From Candidatus Melainabacteria bacterium (GTDB lineage: Bacteria; Cyanobacteriota; Vampirovibrionia; Obscuribacterales; Obscuribacteraceae): a stretch of 64,000 nt of DNA. The position numbers were made by a program, and so were the translations under genes. Below the pieces are notes generated by a model, which was not told the DNA's origin, made no database searches, and worked only from the letters and a program-made list of their open reading frames with translations. Of the stretch, positions 26,314 through 37,200 are shown piece by piece. The DNA lies in NCBI GenBank assembly GCA_003151275.1, contig PLXC01000094.1:110037-174036 (forward strand), in the 5' to 3' direction. Numbering within the stretch: position 1 is the first letter of the stretch; the number at the start of each line of letters is the position of its first letter.

Positions 26314-28164
26314 CTACATGTACTCCGAAGCACGTTTGAACACTTCAGCGGCTTCGCCAAAGCGGCCGAGCGTCTTAAGCGCTGCTCCCCATGCGTCATA
26401 AACGTCTGCGTCGTAAGGATCTATCTCTGAAGCTTTTGCGTACTTCTCCAAAGCAAGCTCGTGCAAACCGAGTAAGGATAAGCTTTTGCCCCACGAATAA
26501 TAGAGAAGGGCGTCACCGTCAAAGACAGTAGACGCGACTCTAAATTGTTCGTCAGCTTCCACGAATCTGCCTTGAGACAAAAATATCTGTCCCGTAAGAA
26601 CGAGTGCGTTGCCGTTAGTCGGATCCGCTTGAATCATGGTCTCCAGCAAACTCAGCGCTTCTTGCATTCTATTCTGTGCCCGTAGCGCCTTCGCCAGACT
26701 AAGTTTTGCATCAGCATCCATCGGCGAAATCTCCAACAACTTGAGAGATCTGGCCATTACCGCATCAAAGTGTGATGCACGCAACAAAGTCTCAATCACT
26801 TCTTTCTCAGGCAGAAGGCACTTCGGATCTCTTGTAATTGCCTCGCGATACTCGAGAATCGCTGCGTCAGCGCGTCCGACAGCCTCAAGGCTACGCGCCA
26901 GATGCAAATGTCCAAGCGCATATTCGCGATTCAAGGCCAGACATTGACTGAATTTATCTATCGCTTCGGCATGTTGGCGATTCAGCGCATAACAGCATCC
27001 CAAGCCATCGAGCGCCATGTAATTCGTAGAGTTTTGGAATATTGATTTTTCGAAATTTTCTTGTGCAGCGGCGCTGTTGCCCAATGCCAAATTGGCGTAA
27101 CCCAGCCAAAAATCGAGATCCGAGCTCTTAATACCTTTAGCTTGAATTTGATTCAAGCGGTCCAGCGATTCCGAATATCGACCGACCATCAAATAGGTAA
27201 TCGCGCTGTTCAAGGCAATTTCCATTTGATTTGGATTAACTTCAAGGGCCTTTTCAAACGCCTCTGCGGCAAGTTCAAATTCTTGCAACGAAGTGCGCAC
27301 CAAGCCCAAATTGAGGTGAGCCCCGGCAAAAGTGGGATCAACATCAACTGCGTACACCAACTTTTCAGCAGCTTCATCCATACGATTGGCCCGAAACAAG
27401 TTCACGCCCCAGTCGTTATAGGTCACCGCCCGATCTTTGGCAGAAAGCACGCGAGTCGTCACCCCGACTGCTTCTTGGTAGTGCCTGATCGCCTCATCGA
27501 CTTGACCAAGTTGCACCAATGCACCGGCCCAATTTCTTTGCACAACAGCCAGAGAGTTGTCTACCTGCCAGGCTTTTGCAAAACATTGAACGGCGTCTTC
27601 AAACTTTCCCATCGCCGCCAGCGTCACGCCCAAACCGTTGTAAGCCTCTCCCAGTGTGGGTGCGACATTGCACGCCTTTTGGAAATATTGCACGGCTTCC
27701 ACAAACTGTCCCTGATTGAAACAAGCAACCGCAGCCTGGTAATAGGCTGACGACATTTGTGGATTCAATTTGATCGCTTGGTTGAATTGACCAACAGCAC
27801 CGCTCAGCTTACCCATCGCAGACAGGGCCAAGCCCCAGTGCAAATGCCCGACCGCAAAATTGCCCTTGCGCTCACACGCCTCGCGAAACTCAGGCATCGC
27901 CTCTTGCGGACGATCTTCCTTCAGGAGCGTGAGACCGAGGTGGTAGTGCGCTTCGGGACTGTCAGAGAAAATCGACAATGAGGTTTTGAGATGGATCTCG
28001 GCATCGGCATAACGACCCATGTTGAAGCAGAGAACGCCAAGCTCATATTCAATTTGCGGGTCATTGGGCTGCTGCGAAGCATGGCGACTCAAGATCGAAT
28101 AAGCTTCGTCCCATCTCTGTTGAGAGATGAGGTCGTTCACTAAGCTCATTACATTGGCTGCCAT
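26314..28164 (-). CDS. Tetratricopeptide repeat protein (about 16 TPR units)
   Basis: 616 residues, essentially all TPR. Repeats such as PEAHYHLGLTLLKEDRPQEAMPEF, GEAYNGLGVTLAAMGKFEDAVQCF and ADVYDAWGAALKTLGRFGEAAEVF recur every 34 residues. No signal peptide or membrane segment, so cytoplasmic. It is the first gene of the operon with the histidine kinase and HD-GYP regulator, and probably serves as a protein-interaction scaffold or activity sensor for them. A 230-bp region with no gene separates it from mraY upstream. Confidence 0.9.
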   Translation of the reverse strand: MAANVMSLVNDLISQQRWDEAYSILSRHASQQPNDPQIEYELGVLCFNMGRYADAEIHLKTSLSIFSDSPEAHYHLGLTLLKEDRPQEAMPEFREACERKGNFAVGHLHWGLALSAMGKLSGAVGQFNQAIKLNPQMSSAYYQAAVACFNQGQFVEAVQYFQKACNVAPTLGEAYNGLGVTLAAMGKFEDAVQCFAKAWQVDNSLAVVQRNWAGALVQLGQVDEAIRHYQEAVGVTTRVLSAKDRAVTYNDWGVNLFRANRMDEAAEKLVYAVDVDPTFAGAHLNLGLVRTSLQEFELAAEAFEKALEVNPNQMEIALNSAITYLMVGRYSESLDRLNQIQAKGIKSSDLDFWLGYANLALGNSAAAQENFEKSIFQNSTNYMALDGLGCCYALNRQHAEAIDKFSQCLALNREYALGHLHLARSLEAVGRADAAILEYREAITRDPKCLLPEKEVIETLLRASHFDAVMARSLKLLEISPMDADAKLSLAKALRAQNRMQEALSLLETMIQADPTNGNALVLTGQIFLSQGRFVEADEQFRVASTVFDGDALLYYSWGKSLSLLGLHELALEKYAKASEIDPYDADVYDAWGAALKTLGRFGEAAEVFKRASEYM

Positions 28165-28395
28165 TACTAAATGATATCGGTCATTAGCGTTATTCGCCGG
28201 TAGCTTATCGAGGCAAGCTTCGCAGTTTATCCTGACCCATCGTATATTCTTGGCATCTACCTAAACTGACATTATAAGAATAGCCTGTCCCAGACCTCGA
28301 TTATCGGAGCTACATGTTACGGACTGATTCGGATTTTCAGTCCGGCGGAGCATCAGAATTACTCTGTGCCCAAACATTGCGCTGATCTACTGACT

Positions 28396-29511
28396 CTAAC
28401 GCCAGTAGTACAAAAATCCGAGGACTGCGACGCAGAGCGCAAACTGAGCGATCCAGAAATAGACAACGACTTGCCATTCGGGCACGCCCTTTTCCCCGAG
28501 AACAGCCTCAAAGTGGTGATGAAGCGGTGCCATGCGAAATATGCGCTTGCCCTCGCCTGGCAATTTGTGGGTCAGTTTGTAGATGATTAGGGCTGGCTGA
28601 GACATCGGCTTTTCCGGCGTGAATGGCTTTGTCAGTTTGTAATACGCAACCTGCGCCATCACAGAGAGTGCCTCGGCGTTGTAGATCAATGAAAGCGGAA
28701 TGAACCAAATCAAGATTCCGCCTGCAATTACAAGGGCCGCCATGATTCCACCGATGAAAAGACTGCCCGTATCGCCCATGAAAACCGAGGCGGGGTTGCG
28801 GTTCCATAGCAAAAATCCAAGCACTGCACCAGCCATGATTGCAGACATGACAGCGAAATTGATTTGCCCAGTGGCCAGAAAAATTAGGGCCATAGTGGCG
28901 AAGACTTGGGTGCTTGTGCCAGCGGCCAAGCCATCCATGCCATCGTGCAAATTCACAGCGTTGGCTGTTGCAGCAGTGAGGAACGCGCCAAACAACAAGT
29001 AAAAAGCAAGACCGACATGATGCCCTTGAACAAAAACCGTTGCCGGAGCCGTTACTATGTGAGCTGGATAGTACAGCGTGGTGCCTGTTTGGTATAGAAA
29101 CCAACCGAGCAAAAGACCGACAACGGTTTCGATGCCTAATCTAACTTTGCCAGAAACGCCTTTGTTGCCTTTCTGCATCACCTTGGCCGCGTCGTCGACT
29201 AGCCCAACAATTCCGCAAACCAGACCCCAGACGAAAACGAGCGCTACATGCGAATCGAAAGATTTGCAGTCAAACACCATCCAAATCACCATAGCCACAA
29301 AACTGGCGATGATTATGCAGACACCACCTGAAGTAGGCGTCTTGGCTTTATGCGCGTGACTAGCGGGTCCGTCTTCGCGCAGGTATTGCTGGATTTGAAA
29401 CTTCTTCAACCAGCCGATATATGGGAACAACAGCACAGCAGATATCACCAGCGATACCAACGCTAACCCTAGAAGGTGCGGTGGCTCAGTGTATCCTGGC
29501 AAATAATTCAA
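28396..29511 (-). CDS. mraY: Phospho-N-acetylmuramoyl-pentapeptide transferase MraY
   Basis: 371 residues and about ten membrane helices. MraY signature residues are present: KTPTSGG near the N-terminus, the Asp pair in GLVDDAAK, NLHDGMDGLAAG (usually NLTDGLDGL), FMGDTGSLFIGG and the MAPLHHHFE loop. The enzyme makes lipid I from UDP-MurNAc-pentapeptide and undecaprenyl phosphate at the inner membrane. The start shown is a TTG; the frame is open further upstream without a clear better start. It stands apart from other mur genes here, so it is not in a dcw-type cluster within the window. Confidence 0.95.
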   Translation of the reverse strand: MNYLPGYTEPPHLLGLALVSLVISAVLLFPYIGWLKKFQIQQYLREDGPASHAHKAKTPTSGGVCIIIASFVAMVIWMVFDCKSFDSHVALVFVWGLVCGIVGLVDDAAKVMQKGNKGVSGKVRLGIETVVGLLLGWFLYQTGTTLYYPAHIVTAPATVFVQGHHVGLAFYLLFGAFLTAATANAVNLHDGMDGLAAGTSTQVFATMALIFLATGQINFAVMSAIMAGAVLGFLLWNRNPASVFMGDTGSLFIGGIMAALVIAGGILIWFIPLSLIYNAEALSVMAQVAYYKLTKPFTPEKPMSQPALIIYKLTHKLPGEGKRIFRMAPLHHHFEAVLGEKGVPEWQVVVYFWIAQFALCVAVLGFLYYWR

Positions 29512-29562
29512 AAGATAATCTTCAGCGAGACAGAAATTAGTTCCTATCTTAATCGAGATCGT

Positions 29563-30078
29563 CTAATCGAGATAGAAGTTAGTTACGATCTTACGATGAT
29601 CTTTGGCGTAGCTTACAGATTCTAATAATGTATGGCTTGTGTGATAGAGGAAGCAGATTGTTTGCTGCGCTCTGTCGATGATTTCGTGGTTGCAGATTTT
29701 GCTGGCATCGGCGAGTGTCATCGTGCGGCGTTCTGGATATTCAGTAATATTTTTGATGCCGATCAGCAGGTCTTGCACTTCGCTCGGCTGTTGACCAAGC
29801 GTCTGAGGAAGGATGACTTCGAGACGATCTGGATTTGCACGTTGGGCTCCGCGAATCACTGCCATGTTGCACCCGTTAGCACCACCACTGGTGACTACCT
29901 GGTTGCCGGATAACACGAGGGCATAGCTGAGCATCTCCACCAATTGCTGGTGAGTGAGAGGCAGGTTGCGCGTTCCGATTATCGCCACTCGCCGTGGACC
30001 GGATTGCTGAATGAGGAGCAACTCTGAAGCTAGCTCATCAACTGTGGGGATTGTCGCGGCTGTGGGTTCTAAAGGCAT
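29563..30078 (-). CDS. DprA-like SLOG-domain protein (cyanobacterial type)
   Basis: 171 residues. The Rossmann-like core shows RRVAIIGTRNLPLTHQQ, VVTSGGANGCNMAVIRGA and LEVILPQTLGQQP. This is the SLOG/LOG-type nucleotide-binding fold shared with DprA but without the flanking DprA domains. Short proteins of this kind are annotated as DNA recombination-mediator A-like in Cyanobacteria. The function is unproven; nucleotide or DNA binding is possible. The gene lies 51 bp upstream of the mraY start on the same strand and may be co-transcribed. Confidence 0.75.
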   Translation of the reverse strand: MPLEPTAATIPTVDELASELLLIQQSGPRRVAIIGTRNLPLTHQQLVEMLSYALVLSGNQVVTSGGANGCNMAVIRGAQRANPDRLEVILPQTLGQQPSEVQDLLIGIKNITEYPERRTMTLADASKICNHEIIDRAQQTICFLYHTSHTLLESVSYAKDHRKIVTNFYLD

Positions 30079-30312
30079 ATGTTTTTGTACCAGTTTGAGT
30101 ACCGTGCTAAGATTTTATTTGATAGTCCGCCCCTAGATTACCTGTCTTGGCGAGTCTGAGGCTGTCCGACGTCTGCGCTGTTTACAAGTTTTAATCAACA
30201 GCTGGCTGTTCTTGCCACACAATTAAGTCGGAGTGCATATCTCACTGAGTTTTAAGAGCTTACGCAAGTTTTTGGAATTCGCGCAAAGGCAGGCTTGGGA
30301 AGGATTAACGGT

Positions 30313-30333
30313 CGGAATCATAGCATGATTCCG
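30313..30333. promoter_or_regulatory. Perfect inverted repeat upstream of the PcrA-like gene
   Basis: CGGAATCAT and ATGATTCCG flank a 3-bp spacer, 60 bp before the helicase start. With arms of 9 bp and near-perfect dyad symmetry it could be an operator or an mRNA hairpin. The rest of the 315-bp region 30079-30393 shows nothing else I can support. Confidence 0.4.
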
Positions 30334-30393
30334 GACTGCGGCATGTCATGAGCAGTTTATCGGCGGCTATCGTTAAGGGGACAGATCATATAT

Positions 30394-33129
30394 ATGAGCA
30401 CAGGCACAGGCGTCGTGGAAAATTCAGCTAATTCAAGTCTGTTGGCGAACCTAAATCCTCAACAGGCAGAAGCAGTATCACTAAAATGGGGACCTTCGTT
30501 GATCATTGCCGGAGCAGGCAGCGGCAAAACGACCGTATTGACGCGCAGAATCGCCTATCTCATCGCCGAATTGGGTCAAGAGCCCGATAGCATCCTGGCT
30601 GTCACGTTCACCAACAAAGCCGCCGGTGAGATGAAAGCTCGGGTCGAGAAGATAGTTGGATTTGATGAAGCTCGCCGAATCACTATAGGAACGTTCCACA
30701 GCGTTTGCGCCAGAATCCTTCGTCGCGAAATAGATGAATATCAAAGCGCTGAAGGCTTTCGCTGGAACAACAACTTCGTCATTTATGACGAGACTGATAG
30801 CGTCAACATCTGCAAAGCTGTAATCAAACGCATGAATTTGGACGAAAAGGTCTTTGTACCCAAGAGCACGAGATACGAGATCTCTGCCTTGAAAAACGAC
30901 GGACTCAGCTCAGCAAAATATGCTTCTACAGCCAAAACATATAAAGAGCAGAGACTATCCGAAATATATTCTGCCTTTCAAGCGGATCTCGCTCGCAATA
31001 ATGCACTCGATTTCGATGATCTGATTTTGATCTTTACTGAACTGATGAAGACCAATCCGAACGTGCTGGCTCGCTTGCGCAATCGATTCCGCCATATTTT
31101 GGTTGACGAATTTCAAGATACCAATAAATCTCAAGCCGATCTGGTCAGCATGATCGCTGGTCCGACCTCGCATATGAAAATCGATCACAGCAACAATTGG
31201 GAAGAGCGAACGTTGATGGTCGTTGGTGATGTGGACCAGTCAATTTATTCTTGGAGAAAAGCTGATTTCAAAATCTTGCTTGGTTTCCAGAACGACTACA
31301 AAAACGCGACGATGATCAAATTGGAAGAAAACTATCGCTCTACCAGTACGATTTTGGATGTCGCAAATAGCATCATCGAAAACAACACCGAGCGTTTGGA
31401 AAAAGTTCTGCGTTGCAACAAAGGTAAAGGATCCAAAGCTCAATGCTATGAAGCACAAGATGAAATTGATGAAGCGCATTATGTCGTCGAAGAATTAAAA
31501 CGACTGAAAGAGCGTGGCAAGACACTTTCGGAGTGCGTCATTCTCTATCGCACCAACGCTCAAAGTCGCGCAATTGAAGAAGTGCTCGTGCGCAATCATA
31601 TGCCATACACGTTGGTTGGTTCGACTCGATTCTATGAGCGTGTGGAAATAAAAGACATAATCGCTTATCTAAAGCTCGTCTACAACCCAAAAGATGGTCA
31701 AGCATTTAATCGTGCCATCAATACACCAAAACGTGGAATCGGAAAAACGACGATCGACAAAGTCGAAGCTTTTGCGGAGCAACATGCAATCAGCATGTTG
31801 GATGCTTGTGAGTGCGCTCTGCAAATTCGGGATTTATCACCGAAAACTCAACAAGGTTTAACTGACTTTGCAGGCTTGGTGCGGCGTTGGCAAAATGCAG
31901 CTGCGGTCAGTTCAGTCTCAGAACTTTTGCAATTGATCCTCGCTGACATTCGATATATCGAAAAGCTCGAAGAAGATATGAGGAATAAAGATGAATTGGC
32001 TGAAGGAAGAATTGAAAACCTTCGAGAATTTGTCAACGTCGCCAAAGAGTTTGAAGACGTCGCCGACGAGCCTGATTTAGACTCATTCTTAACGCGCATA
32101 TCACTTGTAAGCGATCTCGACGCCGTAAAAATGGATGAAGACACCGTCAAGTTGATGACCTTGCATGGTGCGAAGGGATTGGAATTTTCTGCAGTATTTT
32201 TGATGGGACTGGAAGAAGGACTCTTTCCTCACATTCGCTCGCTAGACTCGCCAAGCGCAATGGAAGAAGAACGAAGACTTATGTATGTGGGAGTGACTCG
32301 GGCCGCCGACCTTCTCTACATTACATTTTCGCGTAAACGGATGTTGATGCAACGTGGTGCGGGGGCAAGCTTCACTTCTTCATATACAATTCCAAGCAGA
32401 TTCTTGAAGGAAATCACACCCGGTTTGTTGGCTGGATATTATCCAACCGCAACGCCTGACCCTTCTGAATATCCGACCCAAGGATATGCCAACGGTGGTA
32501 GCGGCGGCTATCAGCAGGACTCCAGTTATCGCGGAGGTAGAGGCGGATACCAGCAAGAATCCGATTATCGTGGTGGCAAACCATCATATGACGGTGGTGG
32601 CTCCAAATACGGTGACGACAGTTACGGCAATTCTGGTTATGGAAATTCGAATCGCGGCGCCGGTGCTGGTAGATCTGGCGGAAGCAATTCTGGCTATGGC
32701 AATCGCGGTGGATCTAACAGCGGCAACTCAGGTTATGCAAATCGCGGTGGCGGCTCCGGCGCAGCAAATTCCGGCTACGGTTCAACTAGCGGGAGCAACA
32801 GTCCAGCGCATTCCAATTACAACGCCAACGCCGGTTCGCGTCCGTCAGGTGAGCGTCCACGCGCTATGCGACCGGGCGATGCGAACAATGACCCGCGATA
32901 CGCCTCCAGCAATCCCAGAGAACAAGACGCAAATCGTCCACCAGGTCCAGCTGATACCTTCGAAAAGCTGGCGGTCGGTGATGCGGTTCAGCACATTAAG
33001 TTCGGCACAGGCAAAATTGTTCAAATAATTGGCGACGGCGGAAAAGAACTCTATAACGTTGAGTTCGAAGGGGGAGCAGGAAAACGCCTGCTCGATCCGA
33101 AGTTTGCAAAACTTATAAAGCTGTCCTGA
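30394..33129 (+). CDS. pcrA: PcrA/UvrD-type DNA helicase with Gly/Tyr-rich disordered region
   Basis: 911 residues. Superfamily 1A motifs: LNPQQAEAV (Q motif), AGAGSGKTTVLTRRI, TFTNKAAGEMK, LVDEFQDTN, VGDVDQSIYSWR, LEENYRSTSTIL, LMTLHGAKGLEF and YVGVTRAADLLY. The C-terminal 55 residues (FEKLAVGDAVQHIKFGTGKI to KFAKLIKL) are the PcrA C-terminal Tudor-like domain that contacts RNA polymerase. Between them, about residues 695-830 are rich in Gly, Tyr, Ser, Asn and Arg with GGY, GYGN and RGG motifs, far longer than in known PcrA proteins. Confidence 0.93.
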   Translation: MSTGTGVVENSANSSLLANLNPQQAEAVSLKWGPSLIIAGAGSGKTTVLTRRIAYLIAELGQEPDSILAVTFTNKAAGEMKARVEKIVGFDEARRITIGTFHSVCARILRREIDEYQSAEGFRWNNNFVIYDETDSVNICKAVIKRMNLDEKVFVPKSTRYEISALKNDGLSSAKYASTAKTYKEQRLSEIYSAFQADLARNNALDFDDLILIFTELMKTNPNVLARLRNRFRHILVDEFQDTNKSQADLVSMIAGPTSHMKIDHSNNWEERTLMVVGDVDQSIYSWRKADFKILLGFQNDYKNATMIKLEENYRSTSTILDVANSIIENNTERLEKVLRCNKGKGSKAQCYEAQDEIDEAHYVVEELKRLKERGKTLSECVILYRTNAQSRAIEEVLVRNHMPYTLVGSTRFYERVEIKDIIAYLKLVYNPKDGQAFNRAINTPKRGIGKTTIDKVEAFAEQHAISMLDACECALQIRDLSPKTQQGLTDFAGLVRRWQNAAAVSSVSELLQLILADIRYIEKLEEDMRNKDELAEGRIENLREFVNVAKEFEDVADEPDLDSFLTRISLVSDLDAVKMDEDTVKLMTLHGAKGLEFSAVFLMGLEEGLFPHIRSLDSPSAMEEERRLMYVGVTRAADLLYITFSRKRMLMQRGAGASFTSSYTIPSRFLKEITPGLLAGYYPTATPDPSEYPTQGYANGGSGGYQQDSSYRGGRGGYQQESDYRGGKPSYDGGGSKYGDDSYGNSGYGNSNRGAGAGRSGGSNSGYGNRGGSNSGNSGYANRGGGSGAANSGYGSTSGSNSPAHSNYNANAGSRPSGERPRAMRPGDANNDPRYASSNPREQDANRPPGPADTFEKLAVGDAVQHIKFGTGKIVQIIGDGGKELYNVEFEGGAGKRLLDPKFAKLIKLS

Positions 33130-33317
33130 ACGAGTCCGAATATATAAGACTAATGTCGCGACGCGGATCACAATCTGTGTCGCGATCGGTAACGGGCATT
33201 GTTGCCCACCGCTGAATCCAAGAGGACGCCGCCCCAAATTGCGCTTCTAGAAGCAACAATGGATGCGGATGGAAACTGCCGATAGAGCAAGGTTAGTACA
33301 GTTCGAGGAGTATCAAA

Positions 33318-33776
33318 GTGGCAGAAGAACGGACATTCGTAGCAATCAAACCAGACGGTGTTGAAAGAGGTTTGATCGGAGAAATAATCGGACGCTTTGA
33401 AAAGCGCGGGCTCAAGTTGGTTGGACTGAAATTGATGACCGTGACTAGCTCCAAAGCAGAGGAGCATTATGGTGAACACAAAGGCAAACCATTCTTCGAT
33501 GGTCTGATCCAGTTCATCACATCTGGTCCGATAGTGGCGATGGTGTGGGAAGGCAAAAACGCAATCGTTTTAGCACGTAGTGTCATCGGCGCCACCAATC
33601 CAAAAGACGCCACTCCCGGCACCATCCGCGGTGACTTAACAGTCGATTTGGGACGCAACGCTGTGCACGGTTCAGACAGCGCCGCCAGCGCCGAACGTGA
33701 AATTGGTATCTTCTTCAGCAAGCAAGAGTTGCTAGAAGATTGGCAACGCACGATTCACAAATGGATAAGTGAATAA
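33318..33776 (+). CDS. ndk: Nucleoside diphosphate kinase
   Basis: 152 residues, the normal length. The GTG start at 33318 has GAGGAG 7 nt upstream. [19 protein letters not shown] and the active-site histidine in [21 protein letters not shown] are intact. It transfers the gamma phosphate among nucleoside triphosphates by a phospho-His intermediate. It lies 188 bp after pcrA on the same strand. Confidence 0.97.
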   Translation: MAEERTFVAIKPDGVERGLIGEIIGRFEKRGLKLVGLKLMTVTSSKAEEHYGEHKGKPFFDGLIQFITSGPIVAMVWEGKNAIVLARSVIGATNPKDATPGTIRGDLTVDLGRNAVHGSDSAASAEREIGIFFSKQELLEDWQRTIHKWISE

Positions 33777-34217
33777 GCAGAGCGAACAAGTCCGGGAAGT
33801 TTCTTCGTTCGTCCAGTCCTCACCTCATTAGAAGACGTGCCATGCGGAGCGATTCGCGTGGCACGTCGTTGTCTTCCGTGCTCGTGCTCGTGCTCGTGGA
33901 GGTTGGCGCCCAATTAAGCCTCTTCGTGATTCATGCTCAATGGTTCAATTTATGTTCGCTACACAACAAAAATGTTGATCCAGAAGAAGTTCACAGGCGC
34001 ATCACGAAAAAAACAGACTTGCTGAGTAATATGAAATTCTGAAGCACACCCTTATTAATTTTTCAAATCGCTGATCCAGCCTCTCAATGTTTGCGATCTT
34101 TCTCCCAATAATTTCGCACGATATTGAGCACAACTGACCGGTTAGGGTAGATCAATGTAGCGTTGAACCTCACCCTTAATTAGATTTGAAAGAGCCCTCG
34201 CGACGGAGTAGATACTC
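33777..34217 (+). other. Intergenic region with strong hairpin after ndk
   Basis: No gene is supported in these 441 bp. GACGTGCCA (33834-33842) and TGGCACGTC (33859-33867) form a perfect 9-bp stem with a 16-nt loop, 57 bp after ndk. No T-tract follows, so it may be a factor-dependent terminator, a processing site or an RNA element. A short CTCGTG repeat follows at about 33880-33900. Confidence 0.45.
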
Positions 34218-37200
34218 ATGTTGGCAGATGCTGGCGGCGCAACAACAGATACAACAAAGAAAGATCCAAAAGCGGTTGATGCTCAGACCGCTCAAGCTTC
34301 AGCCAACCTTTTAGCGGATGCTGTGACGCAGAAGGATCATGCCGCAGGCACAGACGGCGGTGCTGCTAATGCTTACACCTTGCTCAAAACAGGTGTGGAT
34401 CAGTATGCCCAAGACAAAACGCATACAACTGAAGATGTAAAAAAATACTGGGAGACTCTCTCGGCCAAACTAACGCAAAACGGAGTTTTGCCCGAATTGG
34501 CGTTGATTACAGGCAAGCAGAATCTAACCGAGTCAGACTTGCTCAAGGACGACAAGCCGGCTGTGCCGGTTCGGAGTCTGGATGATGAGACGCTTAATAA
34601 AACGGCCGACGAGCTTCATAAGGCCATTCACAACACAAGTGGCGCTGCCTTTTGGGAACACGACGATCCTGACAAAGATAAGATTTCGCAGCTTCTCGAA
34701 CCACTTGGACAAGAAGACCGTAAACGACTTGAAGAGATTTACCATGACAAATTTGACAGCAAAGGCGGAGCCGACACATTACGCCATGAGCTGAAAGACA
34801 AACTCGGTGGCGATAATGGTGTTGACTGGCGTCGGGCTGAAGCCGATTTAAATCGCACCGACGGCAAAACCAATGACGCAGGCGCACTCATGGTCGCTAT
34901 TACTGAATCGCGTGGCGACAAAGACAAAGGCAATGCTGAAATTCGCGGTGTTTTGGAAACTTTGAACTCCGAGCAAATTGCCAACCTGGATGCTGACTTC
35001 CGCAAAGCTTATGGAATTAGCTATCAGGACGCTCTTAAGAAAGCAAATTTGAGCGATGCCACAAAAGATGCTCTGCCGATTCTTGAAAAAGGCGTCGATA
35101 ACAAAACCAAAGACGACATCATCAAACTGGCTAATATTGCAGTAGATCGCGGCGACAAACATTTATTCGGCGAAGCCCTGCGCGGCGACACGGCTGATAA
35201 CGCGGCTGCCCGTCAACAGTTGATGAATGATGAAACCTTCAAGAATAAGCTGGCAGAAAAATTCAAGAGCCAGGGCTATGAAGATGGTGATGTCGATAAA
35301 AAAGCAAAATTCGAACAAAAAGTGGATCGTGTTGCCCTGGATTATTTGACCGAAGGTCGCATTTCTCTAGCCACCATTACATCTGAAGATACCGGCAAAT
35401 GGATTTTCAACAACGACGACAACGTGTCGCTAGCTGCTAAAAACGCTTCCCAAGACGAGCGCGATCAATACGCCCGGGGACGCGATGCGGCGTCTAAGGA
35501 TCCTAAACAACAAAGCGACCAGGAAAAAACGGACGCCGCATTTTACAACAAAATTCATAAAGCCTTCAAAAATGGTGGCAGTGACAAGCAAGTCGCAATT
35601 TGGGAAGACGAGCTCACTCACGGCAAAGATACGCTAATCACCTCAGTTGCAAAAACACATGACGACGGCTGGGGTCCTCTGAATTTTGGCTCCGGTACAA
35701 ATATGAACGACGCCATGACCCGCGTTGAGCAAATGAATGAAGAAGACTTCAAAAATTTGCAGGACCCAAAATACTACGCGCAGTTTAAAGACTCGCTGCG
35801 TAAGTACTCAGACGACGGCGAATATAACCGGATCATGGGGTTGGTCGACCAGAAGCTGGTTGACGACAAGGGTAATAAACGCGATTTTCTTGGATCGCAG
35901 ACAGTGCATCGTTCTCTTAGTGAGGTCGTTGACGACAATAAGAGCCATGCCTTCCTCTGCTTTGGCACCAGCTATAACGGCAAGAATATTCTCGACAACA
36001 TCGAGAACTTGAGCCAAGACGATGCCAAAAAATATCAAAGCGATGCGAACTTCCGCAAAGACGTAGACAGCCTGATCAACGGCAACTTGAGCGATGAAGA
36101 GAAGATGCTTGCGCATCGATTGCTCGATCAGTCGGCAAAGACAGGCGATCCACCGAAACTAGCTGGCGATGACGAAGCAAAGTTTTTGCACGACAAAATA
36201 CACGGTGCCGACGCACAAACATTGATTGCAGATGGGCAGGCAATGCTTGAAAAAAATCCAGACTTGCGTCAGCGATTGACCGGCAGTATTCAAGATCTGA
36301 AGGGAGATGATCTAATTCTCAAGGGCGACATCGAAGATGCGCTGACTGAGTCTTATTATAAATCGCAACCAATGCCGCCTGATGGATCATATGGTCTCGA
36401 TAATCCTACTGCAGACCAAAAGCTTCAGTCTATTTCTGACGATCTATTCAAAAACGGATCTCTCACCCTGCAGTCTAAACTCGACCTCAACTTCTCGAAA
36501 GTTGACTTGATTGGCGAAATCGCTAAAGCTCCAGAAGCCGAGCGCAGTCAATTGAGAGGCCAGCTTAATGAACAGGAACGCCAAGTCTTAGATGCCGCAG
36601 TTTCCAATCCGAATCAAGAATTGAGCACTGCAGATAAAATGCGACTGTTCATCATCGGCGATGGCGGAAATTATTCCGACTTCCAGGGCGAACTCGACAC
36701 GCTGCACAAAACAAATGACTTCAATGCCATTCAAAATCTGAAAGATGAATACTCGCGAAAATATCACGGCGACATCGACAACGATTTTCTCAATAAGGTT
36801 TCAAGTTCGGATAAGAACCTCTACAAGAATTTATTGACGCCGGAAAATGGCGACGGGCGTCAGACCTTCTACGACAATTTGAAAAAACAGCTAGACGAAA
36901 ATGGATTAAGCGTCGATGGCACCAGTTCGACGATGCAAAAATCGATTGATCAAAATGCAAATGCGCTTGAAGAATATCAAAAAATCTATAAAACACTGCC
37001 GCCAGACGCGCAGCAGGCTCTCGACAAATATTTCAACGATTCTCTTGAACAGTATAAACAATCAAAAGACAAATTAGCAGAAATTGTTGTGGACGCAGCA
37101 ATAACCGCTGCTGCGGTAACTGCCGTGATTGCCTCGGGCGGAACGCTGGCACCAGCCGCTATTGCTTTGTTGGCAACAGGCGCCGCTGCTTTCCGCGTTG

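Noticed and set aside
27061..27750. 229-codon plus-strand frame
   Set aside because: It is entirely antisense to the TPR gene at 26314-28164, which has regular 34-residue repeats.
28321..28343. Hairpin whose loop resembles a tRNA anticodon arm
   Set aside because: No T-arm, D-arm or acceptor stem can be built around it, so it is not a tRNA.
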